DNA from: Trichodesmium sp. jk18x7bins.61
Lineage (GTDB): Bacteria > Cyanobacteriota > Cyanobacteriia > Cyanobacteriales > Microcoleaceae
DNA length: 14,427 bases
Assembly (NCBI GenBank): GCA_022822685.1
Contig: JAJEAQ010000739.1
Coordinates: 1-14,427 of the forward strand
Direction: 5' to 3'
The position numbers and the translations under genes were made by a program. This document shows positions 1 through 6,698 of the stretch, one piece after another (the stretch's first letter is position 1; the number at the start of each line of letters is the position of its first letter). The notes beneath the pieces were generated by a model, which saw only the letters and a program-made list of their open reading frames with translations, ran no database searches and was not told the origin of the DNA.

Positions 1-160
1 ATTTGATATGAATCCCTATTTTATTGAAGCCTTTCAACAAACTTCTATACTCCTTGGCTAGACAAAATATCTATAGCAGTCGCCAGAGCAGTTAGTTAAT
101 AGAATAGAAGTAATATTTTATAGATAGGGAGCGCCTAATAATGGCATAACCCTCTAGTTA

Positions 161-180
161 CGTTCCGCTGACGCGGAACG
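161..180. repeat. perfect GC-rich hairpin
   Basis: CGTTCCGC and GCGGAACG pair perfectly around a TGAC loop. The stem is much richer in GC than the surrounding AT-rich DNA, as is typical of small dispersed palindromic repeats in cyanobacterial intergenic regions. It has no T-run, so it is not a standard terminator. Confidence 0.6.
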
Positions 181-267
181 GAGTTCTATCTAGAAAATTT
201 TGATTGCTGACGAGATGCCATTGAGTATGTCTGGCGATTAGCGTCCTATTTCATGTAGCGTAGCTAA

Positions 268-283
268 AACCGCCTTGGCGGTT
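268..283. repeat. perfect hairpin AACCGCC-TT-GGCGGTT
   Basis: A 7-bp perfect inverted repeat with a 2-nt loop. The flanks (TAGC on the left, GCTA on the right) could extend the stem imperfectly. It is probably a small dispersed palindrome. No function can be read from it. Confidence 0.55.
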
Positions 284-372
284 GCTATAGCTGTAAGTTT
301 ACATTTTTAACAACAAACTGGCAGGAAGTCCCACCAGAACCTGCTCCTGGAGCGTCGTATGAGAATGGCTTA

Positions 373-522
373 TACCAATTACTAAAAACTTTGATGTACG
401 AGCATTTTTTATTTCCAAATACTATATAATATAGTCGCAAATCCTCGATATTTGGTGATTTGGAGATTTTAACGCTTATTTTTTGCCTCTAGCAAGTATA
501 ACATTCTTTTTGATAATTGGTA
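373..522. mobile_element. MITE-like element, 150 bp, TTA target duplication
   Basis: The ends are TACCAATTA (373-381) and TAATTGGTA (514-522), perfect inverted repeats. The similarity continues inward to 14 of 16 positions through an A-run. A TTA triplet lies immediately outside both ends (370-372 and 523-525), as expected for a 3-bp target-site duplication. The interior is AT-rich with no coding potential, so the element would need a transposase supplied in trans. The family cannot be named from this window. Confidence 0.55.
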
Positions 523-575
523 TTAGTTGTTTGGGATCCTGCTATCTTATTGTTTCTGTTAACTGGCGTTAATTA

Positions 576-1817
576 TCAGGTAGTGTACTCAGCATTAATC
601 TTTACATAGTCGTAACTCAAGTCACAACCCCAAGCTTTACCACTACTAACAGCATCCCCAACTTTCACAGAAATTAAAACCGTATCCTCTTTCAAATACT
701 CTCCTGCTGCCCTTTGCTTCAAATACTCCCTAGCAGCACCCCTGTCAAAATCTAAAGGTTGACCATTCTCCATCATCAAAAATTCTCCCAACCTAACCTG
801 TAACTGCTGCTGCTCAAACTGCACTCCTGCCCTTCCCGCTGCCGCGACAATTCGTCCCCAATTCGGATCGCGGCCAAAGATGGCTGATTTAACTAGAGAA
901 GAGCCAGCAATAGTTCTAGCAATTTTATTAGCAGATGCTTCGTCAGAAGTTCCAGTAACTTGAACTTCTATCAGGCAAGTTGCACCCTCTCCATCACGAG
1001 CGATCGCTTTTGCCAAATGAATACAAACTTCTGTCAACATTGCCTCTAACTTTTCTGCCTCCATTCCCATATTAGTAATTGCAGATGTTCGAGACTGACC
1101 ATTTGCCAAAGCAATCACTGTATCATTTGTACTGGTATCTCCATCAACAGTAATCTGATTAAAACTCCGATTCACTGCCATAGCTAACATCTCTTGCCAT
1201 AGAGGAGGAGAAACTGCTGCATCACAAGTAACAAATGATAGCATCGTTGCCATATTCGGATGAATCATTCCAGAGCCTTTAGCAATACCACCAATACGAA
1301 CTGGGTGATCGCCGATTTGAGTTTCTAAAGCGATTGACTTTGTTACTAAATCTGTAGTGACAATAGCTTGAGCTGCTGCTTCTCCTCCCTCTGTAGAAAC
1401 TGTAGCCACCAAATTTGGAATTGCTGCTTTGAGAGCATCCATTTTAATGCGTTTGCCAATCACTCCTGTGGAGGCCAGTAATATTAACTCTGGGGAAATA
1501 TTCAGAGAGCTACTCAATGCTTCAGCACTTTCCACAGCATCTTGCCAGCCTAAATCTCCTGTAGCAGCATTTGCTTGTCCTGCATTACACAAAATTGCTC
1601 TGGCACTTGGTTTAGCTTCTAGACGTTGGCGACAGTAGTCCACACAAGCAGCTCGTACTTGAGTTTTAGTGAGGACTCCAGCAGCGATCGCATCGACATC
1701 TGATAAAATCAAGGCCAAATCTGGAGAGCCGGAGGGCTTTAATCCTGCTGTAATTCCCGCTGCCCGATATCCTTTAGGAGCTGTTACCCCACCAGTGATT
1801 ATCTGCCAGTCTGACAT
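576..1817 (-). CDS. argJ: glutamate N-acetyltransferase / amino-acid acetyltransferase ArgJ
   Basis: Bifunctional ornithine acetyltransferase of the cyclic arginine pathway. It moves acetyl from N-acetylornithine to glutamate and may also use acetyl-CoA. At 413 residues it is full length. The STGVIGKR motif (116-123) matches the oxyanion-hole region. MATML contains the self-cleavage site, so Thr191 should become the N-terminal nucleophile of the beta chain, with residues 1-190 forming the alpha chain. VDGDTSTNDT (224-233) and the C-terminus KINAEYTT are family hallmarks. The ATG at 1817 is preceded by AGGAGA about 6 nt upstream, which supports the start. It stands alone, with no other arg gene nearby, as is common in cyanobacteria. 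Two HIP1 octamers lie inside it (1000-1007 and 1684-1691). Whether it is mono- or bifunctional cannot be decided from sequence. Confidence 0.96.
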   Translation of the reverse strand: MSDWQIITGGVTAPKGYRAAGITAGLKPSGSPDLALILSDVDAIAAGVLTKTQVRAACVDYCRQRLEAKPSARAILCNAGQANAATGDLGWQDAVESAEALSSSLNISPELILLASTGVIGKRIKMDALKAAIPNLVATVSTEGGEAAAQAIVTTDLVTKSIALETQIGDHPVRIGGIAKGSGMIHPNMATMLSFVTCDAAVSPPLWQEMLAMAVNRSFNQITVDGDTSTNDTVIALANGQSRTSAITNMGMEAEKLEAMLTEVCIHLAKAIARDGEGATCLIEVQVTGTSDEASANKIARTIAGSSLVKSAIFGRDPNWGRIVAAAGRAGVQFEQQQLQVRLGEFLMMENGQPLDFDRGAAREYLKQRAAGEYLKEDTVLISVKVGDAVSSGKAWGCDLSYDYVKINAEYTT

Positions 1818-2070
1818 TTTTCTCTCCTTTTGTTTCTGATTGTTCTGACTGGTGATTATACCAATGAATCAGGGGATACACCTCTTAAACTTCATCATAA
1901 ATCTAGATTTTTTTATTGACAAAAATTTGGTCGCAACTTCATCTAAAAACCTTCGATAGTTTGGAAACACCATAGCTTTAGCAGGATTCCTAGCTTTCAA
2001 GGAGATATTAATTAAGTGAAGTTGCCACCTACGAATAAATGACATTATTCAGTTGTTGAGAAGATATTGC

Positions 2071-2265
2071 TTAACTCATGGAAGCACGACTACGGTCATA
2101 AATAGTGCTCAAACAAGGATGGGGCTTACCTTGAATACTACCCCAAAAATCATCTGCTTTCAAGCCTACTTCTGTTGCTATACGATTCAGCAGTCAATGC
2201 TGACGATTTTTAATTATGTTGTGATGACGAATTATTAATTCACGGGCTTGATTTTCTAGAGACAT
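2071..2265 (-). pseudogene. tandem copy A of a 64-codon unknown gene, broken by TGA
   Basis: The minus strand reads ATG at 2265, preceded by AGGAG 10 nt upstream, and begins MSLENQARELIIRHHN. A TGA stop interrupts the frame at codon 24 (2194-2196). The frame then continues through codons matching copy B (ADDFWG, IQGKPHP, YDRSRASMS) to TAA at 2071-2073. The total is 195 nt, exactly the length of intact copy B. In copy B the codon after Gln-Gln is TCA, so one C-to-G change explains the TGA. No ATG lies shortly after the stop to restart translation. The reading frames on the opposite strand here are shadows. The product family is not recognised. Confidence 0.8.
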
Positions 2266-2323
2266 ACTTTTGATTCTCCTAGAAGACAGACATTTTGGAC
2301 AAAAAAGGAAAAAGATTAAACTA

Positions 2324-2416
2324 TCAGGAATTACGCATTCAAGCTATATATAGCGTACAAATTGGTCAATCTTAGTAACATTGCAACTATAGATAGTGCT
2401 GTTGCGTAAGTCCTGA
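2324..2416. mobile_element. MITE-like element, 93 bp, CTA target duplication
   Basis: The terminal inverted repeats are TCAGGAATTACGCA (2324-2337) and TGCGTAAGTCCTGA (2403-2416), which match at 13 of 14 positions. CTA is directly repeated just outside both ends (2321-2323 and 2417-2419). The interior is too short to code. The element sits four bases beyond the stop codon of the intact small gene, between copies A and B. The end sequence and a 3-bp TNA-type duplication recall some IS5-group elements, but I recall this rather than show it. Confidence 0.7.
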
Positions 2417-2420
2417 CTAT

Positions 2421-2615
2421 TTAACTCATGGAAGCACGACTACGATCATAATTAATCCGAAAAGTAGGATGTGGTTTACCTTGAATATTGCCCCAAAAAT
2501 CATCTGCTTCTACACCTACTTGTTTTGCTGTACGGTTGAGCATTGACTGTTGACGATTTTTAATTACGTTGTGATGACGAATCATTAATACGCGAGCTTG
2601 ATTTTCTACACACAT
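2421..2615 (-). CDS. small conserved-looking protein of unknown function (intact copy B)
   Basis: A 64-residue soluble protein beginning MCVENQARVLMIRHHN and ending YDRSRASMS. It has no membrane segment or signal peptide; the middle carries VEADDFWGNIQGKPHP. An in-frame ATG nine bases upstream (2624) would add MKV. However, AGGAG lies only one or two bases before that codon and 10 nt before the ATG at 2615, and copy A uses the equivalent position, so 2615 is preferred. Two damaged copies flank it (2071-2265 and 2687-2828), which shows that this frame was duplicated as a gene. I do not recognise the family. It has no operon partner apart from its own paralogues. Confidence 0.7.
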   Translation of the reverse strand: MCVENQARVLMIRHHNVIKNRQQSMLNRTAKQVGVEADDFWGNIQGKPHPTFRINYDRSRASMS

Positions 2616-2686
2616 AACTTTCATTCTCCTATTTGGTTAATTATTCTTTATTAAAGATGAATTTTGATTGCAAAAAAGGAAGTAAG

Positions 2687-2828
2687 TCATCTTATGGAAT
2701 CATGACTAAAGTCAATATTTCCAATTTTCCAAATTTTCTCAGCTTACTTCAGCAGCAGCAACTCCAAGATTTTTGATCAGGTAGTGCTGATCTTCTATTA
2801 AGTAGCATGCCTAAGCTTCTGTAGACAT
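2687..2828 (-). pseudogene. decayed tandem copy C of the small unknown gene
   Basis: From ATG at 2828, with a GGGAG-like site about 11 nt upstream, the minus strand reads M-S-T-E-A-stop-A-C-Y-L-I, followed by HYLIKN. This aligns residue for residue with MSLENQARELII and HHNIIKN of copy A. After roughly 50 nt of deletions it again resembles the family around AAEV and a conserved Trp. At the DNA level its 3' end (about 2691-2710) matches copies A and B at most positions. It contains several stops (TAG, TGA) and has lost about a quarter of its length, so it cannot be functional. The left boundary is approximate. Confidence 0.6.
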
Positions 2829-3043
2829 ATTTAGACTTTCTCCCTTGATTGCTTGACTAAATTGAGGTAGCTTTTTTCTCCTCATTTTTATATTAGCAGG
2901 GATTTCTGTATCTTTTATTACAAAACGCCTACAAAAATTAATATTTGTTTTTATAACTAAAATAATAAATAAAACTTATATTATAGATTCCGCACTTCAA
3001 AAAGTAGTACCAAAGATTAGCTTTCTCACCGGAGTTGCCCCAC

Positions 3044-3060
3044 ACTGAAAAATTTTCAGT
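3044..3060. repeat. palindrome ACTGAAAA-A-TTTTCAGT
   Basis: A perfect 8-bp inverted repeat around one base. With its left flank (GCCCCACACTGAAA) it resembles the longer palindrome at 13393-13420 (GCCCACACTGAAAT), so the two may be dispersed copies of one repeat or of an insertion-sequence end. Confidence 0.5.
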
Positions 3061-3237
3061 CAGAGAAAGAGCAAATTCCGGGATGGAAAGAGCTAAAAGC
3101 TTGGTCAAAAACTTTGTTTGCGAAGCATTCTGTAGGAAAAGAACTCGCTTAAAATGCAACAGTTAAAGTCAATCTTTAGTTTTGTTCAACTGATACTGAA
3201 GTGATTGGCGAGCATGCTAGGCATCGCTACCGCGATA

Positions 3238-3340
3238 TATAGCGCTTCGCGCTGGTATAGTTACAGATTGAAATAGGGAAACTGCTCAGTAAAAGGAGAT
3301 TCAATCCTGATTTTTAAATACGCCAGAGCGAAGCGCTATA
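3238..3340. repeat. inverted pair of an 18-bp GCGCTTCGC repeat
   Basis: TATAGCGCTTCGCGCTGG at 3238-3255 recurs in reverse orientation at 3323-3340 with 17 of 18 positions identical. The first copy is itself a hairpin (AGCGC, loop TTC, GCGCT). The 67 bp between them hold an internal AGGA/TCCT hairpin (about 3295-3309). It resembles the short GC-rich palindromic repeats scattered in filamentous cyanobacteria, or a small element bounded by two of them. Confidence 0.55.
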
Positions 3341-3412
3341 ACTCCGTGATAATGCGTAACCCCATAGATCCCAAATGTGTTCTATAAAGATGATTTGTGG
3401 CGTTGGTGAATG

Positions 3413-3485
3413 GGTAATGCTTTTGTCTGCAATGTCTATGAAAAAACTATAGTTGTACAATTCATAAATGCTCAAGAGCATTACC
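3413..3485. repeat. 73-bp inverted-repeat unit
   Basis: GGTAATGCTTTTG (3413-3425) and CAAGAGCATTACC (3473-3485) are inverted copies matching at 12 of 13 positions. There is no direct repeat outside the ends, so a mobile origin is not shown. A second small hairpin (AATCAG, CTGATT at 3487-3504) follows directly. Confidence 0.4.
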
Positions 3486-3606
3486 TAATCAGCAACCCCT
3501 GATTTGCTAAGTATCAATCCTGAGCTATACTCAAATTTCTCTACTACTTTTTCTACTACAAATTGACCTACGGAATATGGGTTTGAAACTGATAGTGGGG
3601 GACTTA

Positions 3607-3752
3607 TATCATGTCCGGATGAAAGCGTGATAATTCGGCTCTAAGTAATAAGTAATTAAGTAACTAAAGTCATATTAACTCCTGACTACTGGCTACTGAC
3701 TGCTGAGGAATTTGGCCATTATTTATTTATACGTATTCAAACGGACATGATA
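3607..3752. mobile_element. MITE-like element, 146 bp, TTA target duplication
   Basis: The ends are TATCATGTCCG (3607-3617) and CGGACATGATA (3742-3752), perfect inverted repeats of 11 bp. Similarity extends inward to about 17 of 21 positions (TGAA and CG shared). TTA is repeated immediately outside both ends (3604-3606 and 3753-3755). The interior holds heptamer-like repeats of the CTGACTACTGGCTACTGACTG type (about 3680-3705) and no gene. Confidence 0.65.
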
Positions 3753-3884
3753 TTAAACCCAATTCTTGCAGTATTTTTGCCTCTTGCCTCTTGCTCAGGG
3801 CCCTTTGGTGTTAAACCTAAGCCTCTATAATCTATTTGAATAACAGCTTCCCTTGCAACAAAAAAGAAGGAATAAAATTTCTTG

Positions 3885-3905
3885 AAAGGGTATTTTAAAC
3901 CCTTT
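3885..3905 (-). terminator. possible hairpin terminator of the GH57 gene
   Basis: AAAGGGT (3885-3891) and ACCCTTT (3899-3905) form a perfect 7-bp stem with a 7-nt loop, 74 nt beyond the GH57 stop codon. On the minus strand the following bases are AT-rich but do not form a clean T-run, so rho-independent termination is uncertain. Confidence 0.3.
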
Positions 3906-3978
3906 TATTTAACAAGCTATCAACTAAGAATTCAATGGTTTTTGTCCCCCGCTATATTTTTAATTCGAGCATCGCGAG

Positions 3979-5571
3979 TTAAAAAAGTGGCCGATAAACT
4001 TGATAGTTAATTTGAGGAAAAATATTGTCGATCGCTTCAACTTTTTCCAGCCAACCTGAGTCAATCTTTCTCTGTAGAATATCCTCATATAACTTATTAA
4101 AACGCATTAAATGAGTTCTAGTTCGCCGGACAGCATAAGATACCATAGTACCTGTACTCATAATAAAAGCCCAGTCAGAGGATTGAGCCAACAAAAGTTC
4201 TCTGGCTGCCTGATTTAAAGCCCTGAGTTCTTGTTCATTTGATGGCTGCTCTCGCCCCAATTCAATCATCCTTTCTGTAGCTTTATGTAAATGAGGATAA
4301 ATCCAAGAATTAGTATGATTAAGCCAATATTCATGGAAACCCTTATATCCCCAACTAGACTGAGCTGGACGACAAACTTGGTGTTCCGGATGTTTCTGTA
4401 AATAATCCGCTAAATGAGTCATCCGATAGCTGCTTTGGTCATACCAAGTCTTGCGAAATAGGATATCCAAAAACCAAGGACCCTCATACCACCAGTGACC
4501 AAACAACTCAGCATCGTAGGGAGAAACAATAATCGGGGCTCTCTCCATAATATTGTATAAATACTCGACTTGGCGTTCCCGATTAAACATAAAATTCCCA
4601 GCATGTTCTGCTGCTTTTTCTCTAGCCCAATAGGGGTCATAAAGTTGTTTATCTCCTAATCCCAAGCCACGACCTGTAATTTTGTGATATTTAATGCCAG
4701 TATTTTTACGTTGGCCATTAGGCATAATATAAGGCTTAATATACTCATATTCTGCTTCCCATCCCAAATCCTTATAAAACTCTCGATATTCTGGATTGCC
4801 TGGATATCCCACTTCCGAAGACCATACCTGTTGAGATGATTCATGATCTCTGGAAAAGACAGCTACTCCTGTTTCTGTAAATATAGGAGCATAAGTACCA
4901 AAACGAGGCCTGGGGCGAGAATAAAGTACACCATGACTATCGGTTAAGAAGTAATGTAAACCTGCATCGGCGAGCATTCTTTCCAACCCTTCATAATAAG
5001 CACATTCTGGTACCCAAATTCCTTTAGGGCGACGGCCAAAGTTTTGTTCGTAATGTTGACAAGCAACTTCTATTTGTGCCCAGACTGCCTCTGGATACAT
5101 TTTCATCAGTGGAAAGTAACCATGGGTAGCACCACAAGTAATAATTTCTAGGTTATTGCTGTCTTGAAACTGTTTAAATGCAGTAACCAAGTCTCGGTTG
5201 TAGCGCTCCCATAATTTTCGAACATTACTGAAGTGAGTAGCATAGTGTTCTGCGAGGTAGCGGATGTGACCATTATGGATATTGTGGTCAATTTCCTTTT
5301 CTGCTAATTCTTCAAGTAAGCTTAAGTGGTGTTCATAGCGTTCTTGTAGTAGAGGATCTCCCAGCATAGTTACCAAAGGTGGTGTGAGACTCATAGTAAT
5401 TCTAAAGTCCACACCATCTCGCTTTAACCCCTCAAACATTTGTATCAGGGGGACATAAGTTTCAGTAATTGCTTCAAATAACCACTCTTCTTCTAGAACA
5501 TAATCACGTTCTGGATGTCTTACATAAGGGAGATGGGCATGAAGAACAAAGGCAAGGTACCCAATAGCCAT
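3979..5571 (-). CDS. glycoside hydrolase family 57 protein, probable 1,4-alpha-glucan branching enzyme
   Basis: A 530-residue cytoplasmic GH57 enzyme. Members of this subgroup make alpha-1,6 branches in glycogen; some were first annotated as alpha-amylase or amylopullulanase. Motifs in order: HAHLPY (11-16, metal or substrate histidines), GATHGYFPL (147-154), WVPECAY (186-192) with Glu189 as the likely nucleophile, and SPYDAELFGHWW (350-361) with Asp353 as the likely acid/base. A C-terminal helical domain (from about 400) contains QSSDW (463-467), which is typical of the branching subgroup. The length matches that group. No strong Shine-Dalgarno precedes the ATG at 5571, but MAIGYLAFVLHAHLPY is the conserved N-terminus. 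A dyad TACAAT-N8-ATTGTA lies about 50-70 bp upstream. It appears to be transcribed alone. Confidence 0.9.
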   Translation of the reverse strand: MAIGYLAFVLHAHLPYVRHPERDYVLEEEWLFEAITETYVPLIQMFEGLKRDGVDFRITMSLTPPLVTMLGDPLLQERYEHHLSLLEELAEKEIDHNIHNGHIRYLAEHYATHFSNVRKLWERYNRDLVTAFKQFQDSNNLEIITCGATHGYFPLMKMYPEAVWAQIEVACQHYEQNFGRRPKGIWVPECAYYEGLERMLADAGLHYFLTDSHGVLYSRPRPRFGTYAPIFTETGVAVFSRDHESSQQVWSSEVGYPGNPEYREFYKDLGWEAEYEYIKPYIMPNGQRKNTGIKYHKITGRGLGLGDKQLYDPYWAREKAAEHAGNFMFNRERQVEYLYNIMERAPIIVSPYDAELFGHWWYEGPWFLDILFRKTWYDQSSYRMTHLADYLQKHPEHQVCRPAQSSWGYKGFHEYWLNHTNSWIYPHLHKATERMIELGREQPSNEQELRALNQAARELLLAQSSDWAFIMSTGTMVSYAVRRTRTHLMRFNKLYEDILQRKIDSGWLEKVEAIDNIFPQINYQVYRPLF

Positions 5572-5621
5572 AGTTTTTATAGGTAATAGTTAATAAAAGG
5601 GTGAGCCCAAATCAAAATATT

Positions 5622-5641
5622 TACAATATTTTAAGATTGTA
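5622..5641. promoter_or_regulatory. candidate operator dyad upstream of the GH57 gene
   Basis: TACAAT and ATTGTA form a 6-bp perfect dyad separated by 8 AT-rich bases, 51-70 bp upstream of the GH57 start. The geometry suits a dimeric regulator, but the half-sites are not the GTA-N8-TAC of NtcA. In such AT-rich DNA it may be chance. Confidence 0.2.
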
Positions 5642-5794
5642 GGACTAAAAGAGTACAAAAAATACTTTTTTCGATCAGGAAGTTGAAAATTTGTACCTCA
5701 AGCTTATAGCAGTTTTCATTTAGTTAAGTTTCAAGGCAGTGACTGCTCAAATCCCGATAGTCCATCAAGAGAAACACCCTATATTAGCTATTGA

Positions 5795-6304
5795 TTAGGG
5801 ATATATACTGCCATCAGGCAAAATTGCGCCTTGAAGTTGAGCGTCAACAAAACTAGCATTACTAATATCAGTGTCCTGCAAGTCTGCGCCTCTTAAATCT
5901 GCATCCCAAAAAATAGCCTCCGTTAAATCAGCCCCACGTAAATTGGCTTCATAGAGATTGGCTCCCCAAAAATTAGCAGATTTGAGGATTGACCTTTGTA
6001 AGTTAGCTTTTTGTAAGTTGCTGCTATCGAATTTGGCCTCTGTTAAATCTGTGTTAGTAAAGTTGGCCTCTTCAAGATTTGCACCAGAGAAGTTGGCATT
6101 CTGCAAGACAGAACCACTGACATTCATTCTTTTATAATTAGAATTAGAACCACTGAGATTTATATTGGAAAGGTGACAGTATAAACATTCTTTTGAACGT
6201 TTTAAAACTTTTGCTTGCCACTTTGTGTATGCTACTACTGGTGTAGCAAGAGCTAGAGAAACTAATAAACTTGTGATTAATACCGTTAATTTCGTTTTAC
6301 CCAT
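5795..6304 (-). CDS. exported pentapeptide-repeat protein with CxxCH motif
   Basis: A 169-residue protein. Residues 1-25 form a signal peptide: a basic start (MGKTK), a hydrophobic core (LTVLITSLLVSLALA) and a probable cleavage after PVVA. A short segment with Cys40-Leu-Tyr-Cys43-His44 comes next. From about residue 46 to 160 runs a continuous A(D/N)Lxx repeat (ANFSGANLEEANF, ANLYEANLRGADL and others), expected to fold as a right-handed quadrilateral beta helix. Many exported cyanobacterial pentapeptide proteins begin with a CxxC before the first repeat, so the cysteine pair may be structural. The histidine makes it also fit the heme c consensus. No Shine-Dalgarno is evident before the ATG at 6304. 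Its function is unknown and it would act in the periplasm or thylakoid lumen. Confidence 0.85.
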   Translation of the reverse strand: MGKTKLTVLITSLLVSLALATPVVAYTKWQAKVLKRSKECLYCHLSNINLSGSNSNYKRMNVSGSVLQNANFSGANLEEANFTNTDLTEAKFDSSNLQKANLQRSILKSANFWGANLYEANLRGADLTEAIFWDADLRGADLQDTDISNASFVDAQLQGAILPDGSIYP

Positions 6305-6698
6305 TAATAGTTGAAGACCAAATAATTTTGAGAGAACTCAGTTTATTATAACAGTAATACCAAATCAATATGAAGTTCATAGAAGAAAATTTTAATCAGA
6401 GTTGACTGTGGATAAAGACAGACAAGTTGATTAATTTCATAATTCTATGAGCCTCACATAAAATTGGTATAGGCCAGAGGAAATAACAGTTATATAAATT
6501 TGAAAAAACTACTTTTTTCTCAGCGGATTTCGTGGCAAAACTCAAACGAAGATGCTGTGTATCGGTCAATAGACATCTCCAAAAAAGAGGTTGAAACTCT
6601 AGTAAAATCATGGCAAAAATTTAATTTATGGAGATGTCTAATAGAAGGTTTTAACTCTTCAACTAAGTTTAAAGCAAATTTAACTTGCTCCCAATAAT
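6305..6698. other. non-coding gap with inverted repeats
   Basis: The gap between the pentapeptide gene and the transporter pseudogene contains loosely inverted TACCAA-type ends (6359-6366 and 6463-6469) and an 11-bp inverted pair at 6570-6640. A plus-strand TTG frame at 6500-6697 ends just before the pseudogene. It contains the inverted repeats, has no ribosome-binding site and no recognisable family, so it is not called a gene. Confidence 0.5.
6570..6640. repeat. 71-bp element with perfect 11-bp inverted ends
   Basis: TAGACATCTCC (6570-6580) and GGAGATGTCTA (6630-6640) are perfect inverted repeats 71 bp end to end. Both ends begin with TA, as would be left by a transposase that duplicates TA, but this cannot be separated from the repeat itself. 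It could also form a long hairpin in RNA. Confidence 0.45.

Larger units (their letters stand above)
1..575. other. non-coding stretch with small hairpins and one MITE-like element
   Basis: No convincing reading frame is present. Visible structure is a perfect 8-bp hairpin at 161-180 (CGTTCCGC, loop TGAC, GCGGAACG), a second hairpin at 268-283 (AACCGCC, loop TT, GGCGGTT) and the inverted-repeat element at 373-522, annotated separately. The stretch lies downstream of argJ, whose stop codon is at 576-578. No T-run terminator was recognised. Confidence 0.6.
2829..3978. other. gene-free 1.15-kb stretch rich in inverted repeats
   Basis: No credible gene was found. A 73-codon minus-strand frame at 2938-3159 has no recognisable family, no ribosome-binding site and contains a palindrome, so it is not called. 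The stretch holds a palindrome at 3044-3060, an inverted pair of GCGCTTCGC repeats (3238-3255 and 3323-3340), a 73-bp inverted-repeat unit (3413-3485), a hairpin at 3487-3504, a 146-bp MITE-like element (3607-3752), heptamer repeats and a hairpin at 3885-3905 near the 3' end of the GH57 gene. Confidence 0.6.

Noticed and set aside
1..20. The 13-mer ATGAATCCCTATT at 8-20 is repeated exactly at 13118-13130.
   Set aside because: About one such 13-mer match is expected by chance in a window of this size and AT content, and the flanks do not match.
2938..3159. A 73-codon minus-strand frame, MHFKRVLFLQ onward.
   Set aside because: No ribosome-binding site, no family resemblance, and it runs through a dispersed palindrome; its composition is that of the surrounding non-coding DNA.
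3885..3905. A strong rho-independent terminator after the GH57 gene.
   Set aside because: The stem is real but no T-run follows on the minus strand, so only a low-confidence terminator is listed.
6358..6470. Inverted TACCAAAT / AATTGGTA ends as another MITE.
   Set aside because: Only seven or eight bases pair, inward similarity is absent and no flanking direct repeat is visible; perhaps a decayed relative of the 373-522 element.
6500..6697. A 65-codon plus-strand frame starting at TTG and ending one base before the transporter pseudogene ATG.
   Set aside because: No ribosome-binding site, no recognisable domain, and it contains both arms of the 71-bp inverted-repeat element.
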